Positions 24,905 to 37,747 of a stretch of 64,000 nt of DNA are shown here, piece by piece (the first letter of the stretch is position 1; every line of letters starts with the position of its first letter). A program made the position numbers and the translations under genes. Below the pieces are notes generated by a model that was not told the origin of the DNA, searched no databases, and was given only the letters and a program-made list of their open reading frames with translations. Source of the DNA: Enterobacteriaceae bacterium 4M9 (GTDB lineage Bacteria; Pseudomonadota; Gammaproteobacteria; Enterobacterales; Enterobacteriaceae); assembly GCA_010092695.1 (NCBI GenBank), contig JAADJJ010000001.1:62001-126000 (forward strand), given 5' to 3'.

Positions 24905-25240
24905 ATCATCGCTATCTGAATAATCTTCTACAGTATCCATCTGAGGCTTACCGCCTGACAGAGTATGGAAACGACGCGGGCGCTTGATGCGTGCGGTATA
25001 TTTGCTCCAGACGCGTTCTGCTTCTGTGTCCGGCTCACGTTGTCCACGGCACACAGCCACAAACTGCGTCTCTTCCGCCGTTGTTGGCTCACGTTTACCA
25101 AGATCCAGCTCATTAAACGCGAAGCCGTGACGCTCAAGCAGCTGAGCCTCTTTAATGGTGAAATCACCATGGCGAGAGAACCCACGCGGATAATGTTTGT
25201 TGTCGAAAAATCGATTAGTCGTCGTAAAGCTTTCCGCCAT
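24902..25240 (-). CDS. maoP: Ori macrodomain organisation protein
   Basis: 112 residues, near-identical to E. coli MaoP (YifE): MAESFTTTNRFFDNKHYPRGFSRHG, HGFAFNELDLGKREPT, IKRPRRFHTLSGGKPQ, acidic end EDYSDSDD. In E. coli MaoP, together with the nearby site maoS, constrains DNA mobility in the Ori macrodomain. It is read in the same direction as the rRNA operon, divergent from hdfR. maoS, if kept, should be in the 25241-25359 gap, but I cannot identify it by eye. Confidence 0.95.
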   Translation of the reverse strand: MAESFTTTNRFFDNKHYPRGFSRHGDFTIKEAQLLERHGFAFNELDLGKREPTTAEETQFVAVCRGQREPDTEAERVWSKYTARIKRPRRFHTLSGGKPQMDTVEDYSDSDD

Positions 25241-25359
25241 CCTATACGCTCCTGATTCTCTTGGCCGAGCTATTTATGGCGCGGAGTATTAGTTACGCTT
25301 GACAGAGCGTCAAACAAAACATTTAAATCATTACGACAAAAATTTTTTTGGAGAAATCT

Positions 25360-26181
25360 GTGGATACAGAATTGCTGAAAACCTTTCTGGAAGTAAGCCG
25401 AACTCGCCATTTTGGGCGCGCGGCAGAGGCTCTGTATCTCACTCAGTCAGCGATAAGCTTCCGTATACGGCAGCTGGAAAACCAGCTTGGCGTGAATCTT
25501 TTCACTCGCCATCGCAACAATATCCGCCTCACGGCCGCGGGTGAACGGCTGTTACCTTACGCCGAGACACTTATCACAACCTGGCTTGCCGCAAGAAAAG
25601 AGGTCTCACAGGCGTTCAGACACAACGAGTTCTCTATTGGCGCGAGCGCATCGCTTTGGGAATGTATGTTATCGCCCTGGCTCAAACAGCTTTATAAAGA
25701 TCAGGACGGCATGCAATTCGAGGCACGCATCGCCCAGCGTCAGTCGCTAGTAAAACAGCTTCATGAGCGCCAGCTGGATTTGCTGGTGACGACCGAAGCA
25801 CCCAAGATGGATGAGCTGGGAAGCCAGATCATTGGCCAGTTTAACCTGGCACTGTATTGCAACGCCCCCGCACGTCCGGCGCGGGAATTAACCTACCTGC
25901 GTCTTGAGTGGGGTCCCGATTTTCAACAACATGAGGCTGGATTGTTGGCAATAGATGATGTGCCCTTGCTGACAACAGGATCGGCTGAGATTGCCACACA
26001 GCTTTTCTCGCAGCTTAATGGCTATACGTGGCTGCCGACAGCGTGGGCCGCAAACCAGCCAGGTCTGGCGAAAGTCAGCGACAGCACCGACGTTATTCGC
26101 CCACTCTATGCCATATGGTTACAGAACAGCGATAAGCTAGACCAGATCAAAAGCATTATTAAAACGTCTTTGCCTGAATGA
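25360..26181 (+). CDS. hdfR: LysR-type regulator, flhDC repressor
   Basis: 273 residues from a GTG start at 25360 with TTGGAG seven bases upstream. N-terminal HTH ELLKTFLEVSRTRHFGRAAE-ALYLTQSAISFRIRQLENQL; effector domain with FSIGASASLWECML and RLEWGPDFQQHEAGLLA. In E. coli HdfR represses the flagellar master operon flhDC and activates glt genes. The C-terminal third diverges more from E. coli than the rest, and the protein is a few residues shorter. It converges on the tRNA-Trp end of the rRNA operon. Confidence 0.94.
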   Translation: MDTELLKTFLEVSRTRHFGRAAEALYLTQSAISFRIRQLENQLGVNLFTRHRNNIRLTAAGERLLPYAETLITTWLAARKEVSQAFRHNEFSIGASASLWECMLSPWLKQLYKDQDGMQFEARIAQRQSLVKQLHERQLDLLVTTEAPKMDELGSQIIGQFNLALYCNAPARPARELTYLRLEWGPDFQQHEAGLLAIDDVPLLTTGSAEIATQLFSQLNGYTWLPTAWAANQPGLAKVSDSTDVIRPLYAIWLQNSDKLDQIKSIIKTSLPE

Positions 26182-26270
26182 GGATATGGGCTATTTAAGC
26201 TATTGATAATGGAGCAATGCCCATCGTATAAAATGATGGCAATGAGCATTAAGAAAGGGAAAGTAGACAG

Positions 26271-26302
26271 GCAAAAAAAATCCTTAGCAGATGCTAAGGA
26301 TT
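26271..26302 (-). terminator. terminator of the rRNA operon
   Basis: Eleven-base perfect stem AATCCTTAGCA/TGCTAAGGATT, followed on the minus strand by a run of U residues, a few bases after tRNA-Trp. Confidence 0.92.
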
Positions 26303-26308
26303 ATTTTC

Positions 26309-26384
<76 letters not shown>

Positions 26385-26392
26385 AATTAGGG

Positions 26393-26469
26393 TGGCGGAA
26401 CGGACGGGACTCGAACCCGCGACCCCCTGCGTGACAGGCAGGTATTCTAACCAACTGAACTACCGCTCC
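26393..26469 (-). tRNA. aspT: tRNA-Asp (GUC)
   Basis: 77 nt, acceptor stem GGAGCGG/CCGTTCC with G-U pair, anticodon loop CTGTCAC (GUC), encoded CCA. Lies between the 5S gene and tRNA-Trp on the same transcript. Confidence 0.97.
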
Positions 26470-26522
26470 ACCGAATTTTTCTACAACTACCGGTTTGTTG
26501 CCCCGGCTTACTGCTTAATTTG

Positions 26523-26642
26523 ATGCCTGGCAGTTCCCTACTCTCGCATGGGGAGACCCCACACTACCATCGGCGCTACGGCGTTTCACTTCTGAGTTCG
26601 GCATGGGGTCAGGTGGGACCACCGCGCTGTCGCCGCCAGGCA
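26523..26642 (-). rRNA. rrf: 5S ribosomal RNA
   Basis: 120 nt starting TGCCTGGCGGCGACAGCGCG and ending GAACTGCCAGGCAT; the terminal stem TGCCTGGC/GCCAGGCA closes and the internal CCCCATGCCGAACTCAGAAG segment is standard for Enterobacteriaceae. Confidence 0.97.
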
Positions 26643-26748
26643 AATTCTGTTTCACTTACCGTTGCTCTCTTCCGCAACCATAAGCGCTAATCCATGAACA
26701 AAGCTGAAAATCGTCTTTCTCTCAAACCCAAAACACCTTCGGCGTTGT

Positions 26749-29655
<2,907 letters not shown>

Positions 29656-29759
29656 TCACAACCCGAAGATGTTTCAAAACATCATCGTGTGTGAGCTTGA
29701 GAGACCCATATAAACGGTTAAACCGTCTATGGATTTTCAATTTTCAGCTTGTTCCGGAT

Positions 29760-29771
29760 TGTTAAAGAGCA
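29760..29771 (-). promoter_or_regulatory. boxA antitermination site in the rRNA spacer
   Basis: TGCTCTTTAACA on the minus strand between tRNA-Glu and 23S; identical to the leader copy. It recruits the NusB/S10 antitermination complex in enterobacterial rrn operons. Confidence 0.85.
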
Positions 29772-29846
29772 AATATCTCAAACATGACTCGAAAGCCAGT
29801 TTTGAGATATCGGTTGGCAACATCTTTCACTTGTCACCAGGCAGGT

Positions 29847-29921
29847 TGGCGTCCCCTAGGGGATTCGAACCCCTGTTGCCGCCGTGAAAGGGCGGAGTCC
29901 TAACCGCTAGACGAAGGGGAC
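29847..29921 (-). tRNA. gltT: tRNA-Glu (UUC)
   Basis: 75 nt, acceptor GTCCCCT/AGGGGAC, anticodon loop CTTTCAC (UUC), encoded CCA. The 16S-23S spacer thus carries a single tRNA-Glu, as in both rrnB and rrnC of E. coli; the symbol gltT follows rrnB, but gltU would be equally valid. Confidence 0.96.
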
Positions 29922-29968
29922 ACGAATAGTGTCACGACTTCGCAGCCGTCCTGCTCATTATTTTTTCA

Positions 29969-29985
29969 TCAGACAATCTGTGTGG
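29969..29985 (-). other. 3' arm of the 16S processing stalk
   Basis: Seventeen bases (CCACACAGATTGTCTGA on the minus strand) are exactly complementary to 31671-31687 in the leader. Together they form the long stem cut by RNase III to release pre-16S. Confidence 0.85.
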
Positions 29986-30011
29986 ACACTGCGAAGACTG
30001 TATCTTTAAGG

Positions 30012-31553
<1,542 letters not shown>

Positions 31554-31670
31554 AAGTTTGATGCTCAAAGAATTAAACTGTTAGTTCGTAATGAATTAAC
31601 TGTTGTTCACTCTTGAGACTTGATATTCATTTAGCGTCTTTCGACGTTGAGATATCAGTGCCTCGAGTGC

Positions 31671-31687
31671 CCACACAGATTGTCTGA
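31671..31687 (-). other. 5' arm of the 16S processing stalk
   Basis: TCAGACAATCTGTGTGG on the minus strand in the rRNA leader, perfectly complementary to the spacer segment 29969-29985. Confidence 0.85.
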
Positions 31688-31692
31688 TAAAT

Positions 31693-31704
31693 TGTTAAAG
31701 AGCA
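31693..31704 (-). promoter_or_regulatory. boxA antitermination site in the rRNA leader
   Basis: TGCTCTTTAACA on the minus strand, about 40 bp downstream of P2, in the usual place for the rrn antitermination complex. Confidence 0.88.
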
Positions 31705-31743
31705 GTGCGACATGGCGTTGAGCCTGCTGTCGCGAGGTGGCGT

Positions 31744-31771
31744 ATATTACCGCCTTCCTCTTCAGAGTCAA
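31744..31771 (-). promoter_or_regulatory. rRNA promoter P2
   Basis: TTGACT and TAATAT hexamers separated by 16 bp, the standard spacing of rrn P2 promoters. Confidence 0.88.
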
Positions 31772-31841
31772 GCGATTATTTTCGCTGTCGTCTGCCTGAC
31801 GGGCCGGTTTGTAAGCCGTTGTGCCGTGTCAGTGGAGGCGC

Positions 31842-31869
31842 ATTATAGGGAGTATTCAGACGCTGGCAA
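31842..31869 (-). promoter_or_regulatory. rRNA promoter P1
   Basis: TTGCCA and perfect TATAAT hexamers with 16-bp spacing, followed by the GC-rich discriminator (GCGCC) typical of stringently controlled rrn P1. An AT-rich UP-like element lies just upstream. P1 starts only some 55 bp after the murI stop. Confidence 0.92.
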
Positions 31870-31921
31870 GTGCTGATTTCAGAAATCTTAACTGACCGTC
31901 TTTTTTTTGCTCAAACGGTGA

Positions 31922-32773
31922 CTAAACATCCAGTTTTGCCAGTGAGTTAAAGCCATAACGTTGCAAAACTGGCAGCAGTTGCGCTGTTTCATGCGTTAGT
32001 GCCATACAAAACGCACTATTTTCATCAGCGGATAATCTCTGCGGCGCTTCGTTCTCAAGCAGCCAGGCCGTTCTACGCGCAATCGCCGCCCCGGAGTCCA
32101 CCAGACGCGTTCCCTCAGGCAACACCTGCATCAGTTCATCAGCCAGCAAAGGAAAGTGAGTACAACCGAGTACCACAGTATCCGGCGGCTCAGGCATACG
32201 TAGCCAGGGACGCAATATTTTGCGTAGCTCGTCCAGCGGTACCTCAGCACCGTGCAACTTCGCTTCTGCCATCTCCACCAGCTCGGCAGAGCCCAGCATT
32301 TCAATGCGGCATTCCGTCGCAAAGCGAGAGATAAGCTCATGCGTATAAGGGCGGCGCACCGTGGCGCGTGTAGCAAGCAGGCCAACTATGCCGTTTGCCG
32401 TCAAACGTGCCGCAGGCTTGATAGCGGGCACTACGCCAACGACCGGGAAATCGAACTTCTCACGTAAGGCTGGCAGCGAGACGGTACTGGCCGTGTTACA
32501 GGCAATAATCGCCATCGCCATTGGATGCTGACGGTGCACAGCGCCAACAATATCCACCACGCGCTCAACAATAAACTCCTCGCTCTTTTCGCCATAAGGG
32601 AAAGCGACATTATCAAACGCGTAGATATAGTGGAGATTGGGCAGAAGCTGGCGAACTTCGTCATACACAGAAAGCCCACCGACGCCGGAGTCAAACACCA
32701 GCACGGTGGGCTTTGCATCAGAAGGTGTAGCTGCCAGACAAGGTATATTCCCGTCCTGCAGTTTGGTAGCCAT
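31922..32773 (-). CDS. murI: glutamate racemase
   Basis: Makes D-glutamate for peptidoglycan. 283 residues. The two catalytic cysteines sit in ACNTASTVSLPALREKF and LGCTHFPLLADELMQ; the N-terminal FDSGVGGLSVYDE motif is present. The start lies 56 bp inside the 3' end of btuB, the same overlap arrangement as in E. coli. In E. coli this gene immediately precedes rrnB. Confidence 0.97.
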   Translation of the reverse strand: MATKLQDGNIPCLAATPSDAKPTVLVFDSGVGGLSVYDEVRQLLPNLHYIYAFDNVAFPYGEKSEEFIVERVVDIVGAVHRQHPMAMAIIACNTASTVSLPALREKFDFPVVGVVPAIKPAARLTANGIVGLLATRATVRRPYTHELISRFATECRIEMLGSAELVEMAEAKLHGAEVPLDELRKILRPWLRMPEPPDTVVLGCTHFPLLADELMQVLPEGTRLVDSGAAIARRTAWLLENEAPQRLSADENSAFCMALTHETAQLLPVLQRYGFNSLAKLDV

Positions 32774-34556
32774 AAACTGTCTCGTAATCTTTGTCGAACA
32801 TATTGGCTATTTTACCACGAACGGTGAGATGGGAGGTGACTGGATATGACAGCGCAATATCCCATAAACTCACGCCACCCATTTTAACCGTCTGATAGGT
32901 GTTGAAATCCGTGTCATAGCGGGTGCCGAGATAACGATAAGTCAGGCTCCAGTCAAGGTCGTATACCTGCCAGTCGAGCTGATACTTCACCTGTTGTTTG
33001 GCACGGCGCGCCAGCGGCTGGTCGGTCACACCGTTGCGGGCATCAACATAGTCATAACCCACATTGTGGGTCAGCGGGCCAGTATCAAAAGACGCCGTTG
33101 CTTCCACGCCTTTAATATTGGCTTTGCCAACGTTGTAATAACGCATACGGGCGTTGTCATAATCGATAAGATTATCCACATTATTACGGTAGCCCGACAC
33201 GCGCCAGTTAACGCCCGCCGTTAAGCCCTCAAACGCGCCTTCCCACTGCTTGCTTTCTTCTGGGTTGAGATTCGGCTCGCCATAGTTGCCGTAAAGCTGG
33301 CCGAGGTTGGGAGCTTTATACGCAGTTCCGTAAGACGCGATAAAACGATACCCCTCAATAAACTCCCACGCCGCACTGCCCTGCCAGGTCGCATGCTGGC
33401 CAAATTGTGAATTGTCATCACTGCGGGCAGCGCCTTCCAGAATAACGTCACCCCACTTTTGCAGACCGGTGAGATACACCCCGGTATTGCGCAAGTCGTA
33501 GCCGTTGTTCACATAGTTCGTTCCCGGTTCGGTGCTTTGCTTTTGCCAGTCGATACCTGCGCCGATATTGCCGTGGCCGATATCAACGGAGTTCGCCCAC
33601 TGCAAATTGTACTGTTTGACTTCATCAAGCCTCGCTGTGGCGTCGTAGCGCCCCAGACGTGGGTCGTAGTTATAATCTTTGCTGTGGCTGTAGCTGGAGA
33701 GTAGCTGGGAATGGTAAATATCGTTACTGAAGCGCAACCCGGCATCCCAGGTCTGGCTGTAGAGCTGGCGCGTATCGACCAACACACCTGGCGTCCATGA
33801 ACTGTAGTAAGCGTCATAATTTGTGCGGTTGTCGTAACCATAGCCGCGCACAAAACCGCTCCACTGGTCGGTGAAACGCTGCTCCAGCGCACCGTAGAGA
33901 GCCTTGCTCATAAAGCCATCGCGATCCGGCTGGCGTAGTTCGCCAGTGTTGCCGTCGGCAACCACATCAATACCACGGGTATACGTATAATCCCCTGCCA
34001 GCGTTACGCGCGTGTTATCTCCCAGGGTTTGCTGGGTGCTGGCACCGTAATTCTGGTAACCATGCGACCCAACGCCTGCATTGAGCGTAGTGCCGTCTTT
34101 ATCGCGCGTAGTGATGATGTTAACCACACCACCAATGGCATCAGAGCCATAAATCGCCGAGCGTGGCCCGCGGATATATTCAATGCGCTGTACCAGCGAA
34201 ATAGGGAACTGGCTTAAATCCGATGACCCGCTGACCCCTGCCTGATTAAGGCGGATCCCATCTACCAGAATCAGCACATGGCTGGAGTTTGTGCCGCGCA
34301 CAAATAAAGACGACTGCTGCCCCATGCCCCCACTTTGTGCAATATCCACGCCGGGCAAACGGCGCATCACATCAGGAACCGAGGTTGACTGCCAACGGTC
34401 GATATCCTGACGCGTCACCACACTTACCGGCGCAAGCACGGTATTCGCCGGCTGGGCAAATCGATTTGCTGTTACCACCAAAGAATCGGCGCTATCCTGC
34501 GCCCATACAGAAAATGCCGCGACGGAAAGTGCCGTCAGCAGCGAAGTTTTTATCAT
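32718..34556 (-). CDS. btuB: TonB-dependent vitamin B12 outer membrane receptor
   Basis: Outer-membrane barrel importing cobalamins (and often a phage/colicin receptor). About 612 residues. A signal peptide (MIKTSLLTALSVAAFSVWAQ) is followed by the TonB box DSLVVTANRF, the plug domain (VLILVDGIRLNQAG, AIYGSDAIGGVVNIITT) and the barrel ending GREYTLSGSYTF with terminal Phe. I chose the second of two adjacent ATGs as start by alignment. Expression is governed by the cobalamin riboswitch in its 5' leader. Confidence 0.96.
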   Translation of the reverse strand: MIKTSLLTALSVAAFSVWAQDSADSLVVTANRFAQPANTVLAPVSVVTRQDIDRWQSTSVPDVMRRLPGVDIAQSGGMGQQSSLFVRGTNSSHVLILVDGIRLNQAGVSGSSDLSQFPISLVQRIEYIRGPRSAIYGSDAIGGVVNIITTRDKDGTTLNAGVGSHGYQNYGASTQQTLGDNTRVTLAGDYTYTRGIDVVADGNTGELRQPDRDGFMSKALYGALEQRFTDQWSGFVRGYGYDNRTNYDAYYSSWTPGVLVDTRQLYSQTWDAGLRFSNDIYHSQLLSSYSHSKDYNYDPRLGRYDATARLDEVKQYNLQWANSVDIGHGNIGAGIDWQKQSTEPGTNYVNNGYDLRNTGVYLTGLQKWGDVILEGAARSDDNSQFGQHATWQGSAAWEFIEGYRFIASYGTAYKAPNLGQLYGNYGEPNLNPEESKQWEGAFEGLTAGVNWRVSGYRNNVDNLIDYDNARMRYYNVGKANIKGVEATASFDTGPLTHNVGYDYVDARNGVTDQPLARRAKQQVKYQLDWQVYDLDWSLTYRYLGTRYDTDFNTYQTVKMGGVSLWDIALSYPVTSHLTVRGKIANMFDKDYETVYGYQTAGREYTLSGSYTF

Positions 34557-34609
34557 CATTGTTAAAGCATCCACACTCTACAAAGGATGCCGCAGGTCTC
34601 ATCCATAGC

Positions 34610-34795
34610 ACGCGATGATGACACCTATTGCGACGTGATTCCGGCAGGTCTTCGGGCTTGGAGACGATTAGAGGATGATGACTTCCCACTTAACTCAGCA
34701 GTGTGCTCATCCCGTCATTAATTCCTTACCGCTGCGCGTCAGCCCCAGAGTTGCACTGGGTTCCCTTTTCACTCATACAGAGACCGGTGTGCGCA
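34610..34795 (-). promoter_or_regulatory. cobalamin riboswitch of btuB
   Basis: The minus-strand leader carries AAAAGGGAACCCAGTGCAAC, GGGGCTGACGCGCAGCGGTAA, and the B12 box AGCCCGAAGACCTGCC at 34658-34643, in the order and spacing of the adenosylcobalamin aptamer. In E. coli it blocks btuB translation when cobalamin is abundant. Ends of the element are approximate. Confidence 0.92.
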
Positions 34796-34918
34796 TGCTA
34801 CAGGCAGCAACATATAGATGTCCAGACTTCCACTGGCGGCAGAAACGGCAATCCGGGCTGGACATCACGGTGCTATTCCCTACAATCCCCCGCGTATTTT
34901 CATCACCTGGAGCGAACA

Positions 34919-36019
34919 ATGACGCCCGAACATCTACCGACCGAACGGTACGACGCACAGCTGGCTGAAAAGGTGGTCCGTCTGCAAAGCCTGATGGCCC
35001 CCTTTTCCTCGCTGGTCCCGGAAGTGTTTCGCTCTGCGCCTTTGCATTACCGTATGCGGGCCGAATTTCGTCTGTGGCACGACGGCGACGACCTGTACCA
35101 CATTATCTTCGATCAACAGACGCGCCAGCGCATCCGCGTGGACAGCTTCCCGGCAGCGAGTTCACTGATTAACGAGCTGATGAGCGAAATGCTCACGGCT
35201 GTGCGCGATAACCCAGTCCTGCGCCACAAGCTATTTCAGATTGATTACCTGACAACGCAAAGCAACCAGGCCATCGTGACGCTGCTGTACCACTGCGCGT
35301 TGGGCGATGACTGGAAGGCGCAGGCCAGCGCACTGCGCGATGCATTGCGGGCAAAGGGCTTCAACGTGCATCTCATTGGTCGAGCCACCAAAACCAAGAT
35401 TGAACTGGACCAGGATTACGTTGACGAACGCCTGCCGGTTGGCGGGCGAGAAATGATTTACCGCCAGGTGGAAAACAGCTTCACCCAGCCCAATGCAGCC
35501 ATGAACATCCAGATGCTGGAATGGGCGCTTGAGGTCACACAGGGTTCAGAAGGCGATTTGCTGGAGCTGTACTGCGGCAACGGCAACTTCTCGCTGGCGC
35601 TGGCACGCAACTTCCGTCGCGTGCTGGCAACCGAAATCGCCAAGCCGTCGGTGGCAGCCGCGCAGTACAATATTGCGGCCAACCACATTGATAATGTGCA
35701 GATTATCCGTATGTCGGCTGAAGAATTTACCCAAGCGATGAACGGCGTGCGCGAATTCAATCGTCTCCAGGGTATCGACCTGAAGAGCTATGAGTGCAAC
35801 ACCATTTTCGTCGATCCACCGCGCAGCGGCCTGGACAGCGAAACGGAAAAAATGGTGCAGGGCTACGAGCGCATTCTGTATATCTCGTGCAACCCTGAAA
35901 CACTGTGCAAAAACCTGGAAACACTGTCGCAAACCCACCGAGTGGAAAGGCTGGCGCTGTTCGATCAGTTCCCGTACACCCACCATATGGAATGCGGCGT
36001 ACTGCTGGTGCGCAAATAA
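34919..36019 (+). CDS. trmA: tRNA (uracil-5-)-methyltransferase
   Basis: SAM-dependent enzyme forming m5U54 of tRNA (and tmRNA). 366 residues from the ATG at 34919, preceded by CTGGAG; the frame is open further upstream through the btuB leader but without similarity. SAM-binding LLELYCGNGNFSLALA, FVDPPRSGLD, the catalytic cysteine in YISCNPETLCKNL and the glutamate in HHMECGVLL are visible. Confidence 0.97.
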   Translation: MTPEHLPTERYDAQLAEKVVRLQSLMAPFSSLVPEVFRSAPLHYRMRAEFRLWHDGDDLYHIIFDQQTRQRIRVDSFPAASSLINELMSEMLTAVRDNPVLRHKLFQIDYLTTQSNQAIVTLLYHCALGDDWKAQASALRDALRAKGFNVHLIGRATKTKIELDQDYVDERLPVGGREMIYRQVENSFTQPNAAMNIQMLEWALEVTQGSEGDLLELYCGNGNFSLALARNFRRVLATEIAKPSVAAAQYNIAANHIDNVQIIRMSAEEFTQAMNGVREFNRLQGIDLKSYECNTIFVDPPRSGLDSETEKMVQGYERILYISCNPETLCKNLETLSQTHRVERLALFDQFPYTHHMECGVLLVRK

Positions 36020-36043
36020 AAAAGCCACCCGGGTGGCTTAATG
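36018..36043. terminator. terminator after trmA
   Basis: Perfect 18-base palindrome AAGCCACCCGGGTGGCTT right after the trmA stop, with an A-run before it and TTAAT after it. The U-tract is better on the minus strand, so it may act in both directions. Confidence 0.7.
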
Positions 36044-36143
36044 CCAGTCACTTAAGCGTTTTTGTGAATAGCAATTCATAACAATGCTGAGAACAAAACT
36101 CACAGCGACAACGTTGCTGTTGAAACGCACGGGCATACAGTGT

Positions 36144-36411
36144 GGGGTTGCTGACCCCCGCTGAAATCGGCGAACCGGAGGCCAAAAGACAAGGTCAGAC
36201 CGCCAGGGATGGCGGGCTGAGGCGACAACATTGCCGGGAGCAATGTTGAACAACGCCGCAAGCGTTGGCCCCGAAGGGGCGAGGCCCAGGGATGGGCCGA
36301 GTAAACAGGACGTCGAGCCGGCCGCAGGCGCAGCGCCGGGAGGTGAGCGCACCGCGAAGCGGCGATTTCCTGGCGGGGCCGCTGGAGATTGCATAGGGCT
36401 GCGGTAGCCCT
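36144..36411. repeat. array of about nine short hairpins between trmA and yijD
   Basis: Successive small inverted repeats: 36144-36158 (GGGGT/ACCCC), 36201-36214 (CGCCA/TGGCG), 36226-36248 (CAACATTGC/GCAATGTTG), 36251-36267 (CAACGC/GCGTTG), 36268-36280 (GCCCC/GGGGC), 36283-36298 (GGCCCA/TGGGCC), 36327-36337 (GGCG/CGCC), 36352-36362 (CCGC/GCGG), 36395-36411 (AGGGCT/AGCCCT). Two have the same GGGA loop and several have GAA loops. A further CCGTTCAC/GTGAACGG pair flanks 36419-36468. No credible gene is seen in 36044-36542. E. coli has nothing similar here. It could be an intergenic repeat of this lineage or a structured RNA. Confidence 0.75.
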
Positions 36412-36542
36412 CTTTGCCCGTTCACCGCAGATGAAACCCCATTTGTTGCCGGGCTTCAAGTGAACGGAACACCCACTTAACCTTAAATGACCAGCATTAC
36501 CCGTGTGGCTTGCCTGATAAAAAGGCGCCACTGCACCGTTTT

Positions 36543-36896
36543 TTATTCCGCCGCTTTACGCACGCGAATTTTGTAACCAATCCAGAACACCATCACGACC
36601 GACAGCACCGAAGGCAGGAAGTTAGAGCCAATTTCCGGGTATTCAGCGCGCACAACGGCGCTGTAAATCAGGATCCCGAGCACAAAGCAGGCAGCGGCAA
36701 TACCCGGCAGACCTTCAGGCATCATGCTGTCCTGATAACGTTGATGCAGGCACCAGGCTGCCAGCGCCAGTGAAATAATCGGGAAAACAGAAAACGGCAC
36801 TATCGAACTGAAAAGCGCAGCGCAGGTACCGTTAACAGATAAGCCCGCGATAAATGCCAACAAGAGCGTTCCCTTTTCCAGCACAGTTTCTTTCAT
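36543..36896 (-). CDS. yijD: conserved inner membrane protein YijD
   Basis: 117 residues, four predicted membrane segments (GTLLLAFIAGLSVNGTCAALF; FPIISLALAAWCL; GIAAACFVLGILIYSAV; LPSVLSVVMVFWIGYKI) and a basic tail. Near-complete match to E. coli YijD of the DUF1422 family. Its function is unknown. The start overlaps the fabR stop as ATGA, so it is co-translated with fabR and may contribute to membrane lipid control. Confidence 0.94.
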   Translation of the reverse strand: MKETVLEKGTLLLAFIAGLSVNGTCAALFSSIVPFSVFPIISLALAAWCLHQRYQDSMMPEGLPGIAAACFVLGILIYSAVVRAEYPEIGSNFLPSVLSVVMVFWIGYKIRVRKAAE

Positions 36897-37549
36897 GACT
36901 CTTCCTTTGTGTGAACGGAGTGATGTCCCGCGGCCATCTTTTCCTGCTCGCGGCGATACCAGTAGTAGGCACCTTTAGAAATCATACGCAGTTGTAACAC
37001 CAGCCGTGCTTCAAGCTGTTGACGCTGCTCAAGGCTCACATCCAGCGCCTCAGCACCGGCGTTAAACACAATCGTCACCATCGCCTCGGCCTGTGCTTCG
37101 GTGAAGTTGCGCGGCATACGGTTTTCAAGCTCAAGATAATCGGTCAGTTCGGCAATAAAATGCTGTATTTCGCGCGCAACAGCGGCACGGAATGCAGCAG
37201 AAGTGCCGGAACGTTCGCGCAGCAGCAAGCGAAATGCATTGGGGTTGTTACCAATAAATTCCATAAACGTCGACACAGAGGTACGAATGACGCTACCGCC
37301 CTTGGCAATACGCTGGCGCGCCTGGCGCATCAGCTGGCGCAGCATCAGACCGCTTTCATCCACCATCGTCAGCCCAAGCTCATCGACATCGCGAAAATGC
37401 CGGTAAAACGACGTTGGGGCAATCCCCGCCTCACGCGCAACCTCGCGCAAACTCAGGCTGGCGAAACTGCGTTCAGCGCTTAGCTGACTAAATGCGGCCT
37501 CGACGAGTGAACGTCGCGTGCGCTCTTTCTGTTGTGCTCTAACACCCAT
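36893..37549 (-). CDS. fabR: TetR-family repressor of unsaturated fatty acid synthesis
   Basis: Represses fabB and fabA according to the balance of unsaturated and saturated acyl chains. 218 residues starting MGVRAQQKERTRRSLVEAAF; the HTH is SLREVAREAGIAPTSFYRHFRDVDEL, almost unchanged from E. coli. The C-terminal helices (MVTIVFNAGAEALD, MISKGAYYWYRREQE) are conserved, the last 15 residues diverge. A GTG directly before the chosen ATG could also serve. Divergent from sthA. Confidence 0.96.
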   Translation of the reverse strand: MGVRAQQKERTRRSLVEAAFSQLSAERSFASLSLREVAREAGIAPTSFYRHFRDVDELGLTMVDESGLMLRQLMRQARQRIAKGGSVIRTSVSTFMEFIGNNPNAFRLLLRERSGTSAAFRAAVAREIQHFIAELTDYLELENRMPRNFTEAQAEAMVTIVFNAGAEALDVSLEQRQQLEARLVLQLRMISKGAYYWYRREQEKMAAGHHSVHTKEES

Positions 37550-37747
37550 CACGATGCCTGAATCCTTCCTCTTTTGCAGGGAACTATATCAGAGAATAAA
37601 ACGCCCTGGGTCATTAAGGATTGTGAATGATTGTTTACGGGAGCGCGGTCGCGGTAAGGAGAAAAACGCACAATTAGAATTGGGTCACTAGCATGTTGAT
37701 GTTACCATTCTGTTGATTTTATGTATAAGAAACAGGTAATCCCTACC

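Noticed and set aside
36018..36043. Attachment site for an integrated element after trmA
   Set aside because: The perfect palindrome is terminator-like, no second copy is seen in the window and no integrase is present.
36144..36411. CRISPR array as explanation for the repeated short palindromes
   Set aside because: Stems differ in sequence and spacing, there is no constant direct repeat with unique spacers, and no cas gene is near.
36100..36531. Overlapping minus-strand frames (76-143 codons) in the trmA-yijD gap
   Set aside because: They run through the hairpin array with arginine/proline-rich, low-information sequence in several frames at once. The structured DNA explains them better than genes.
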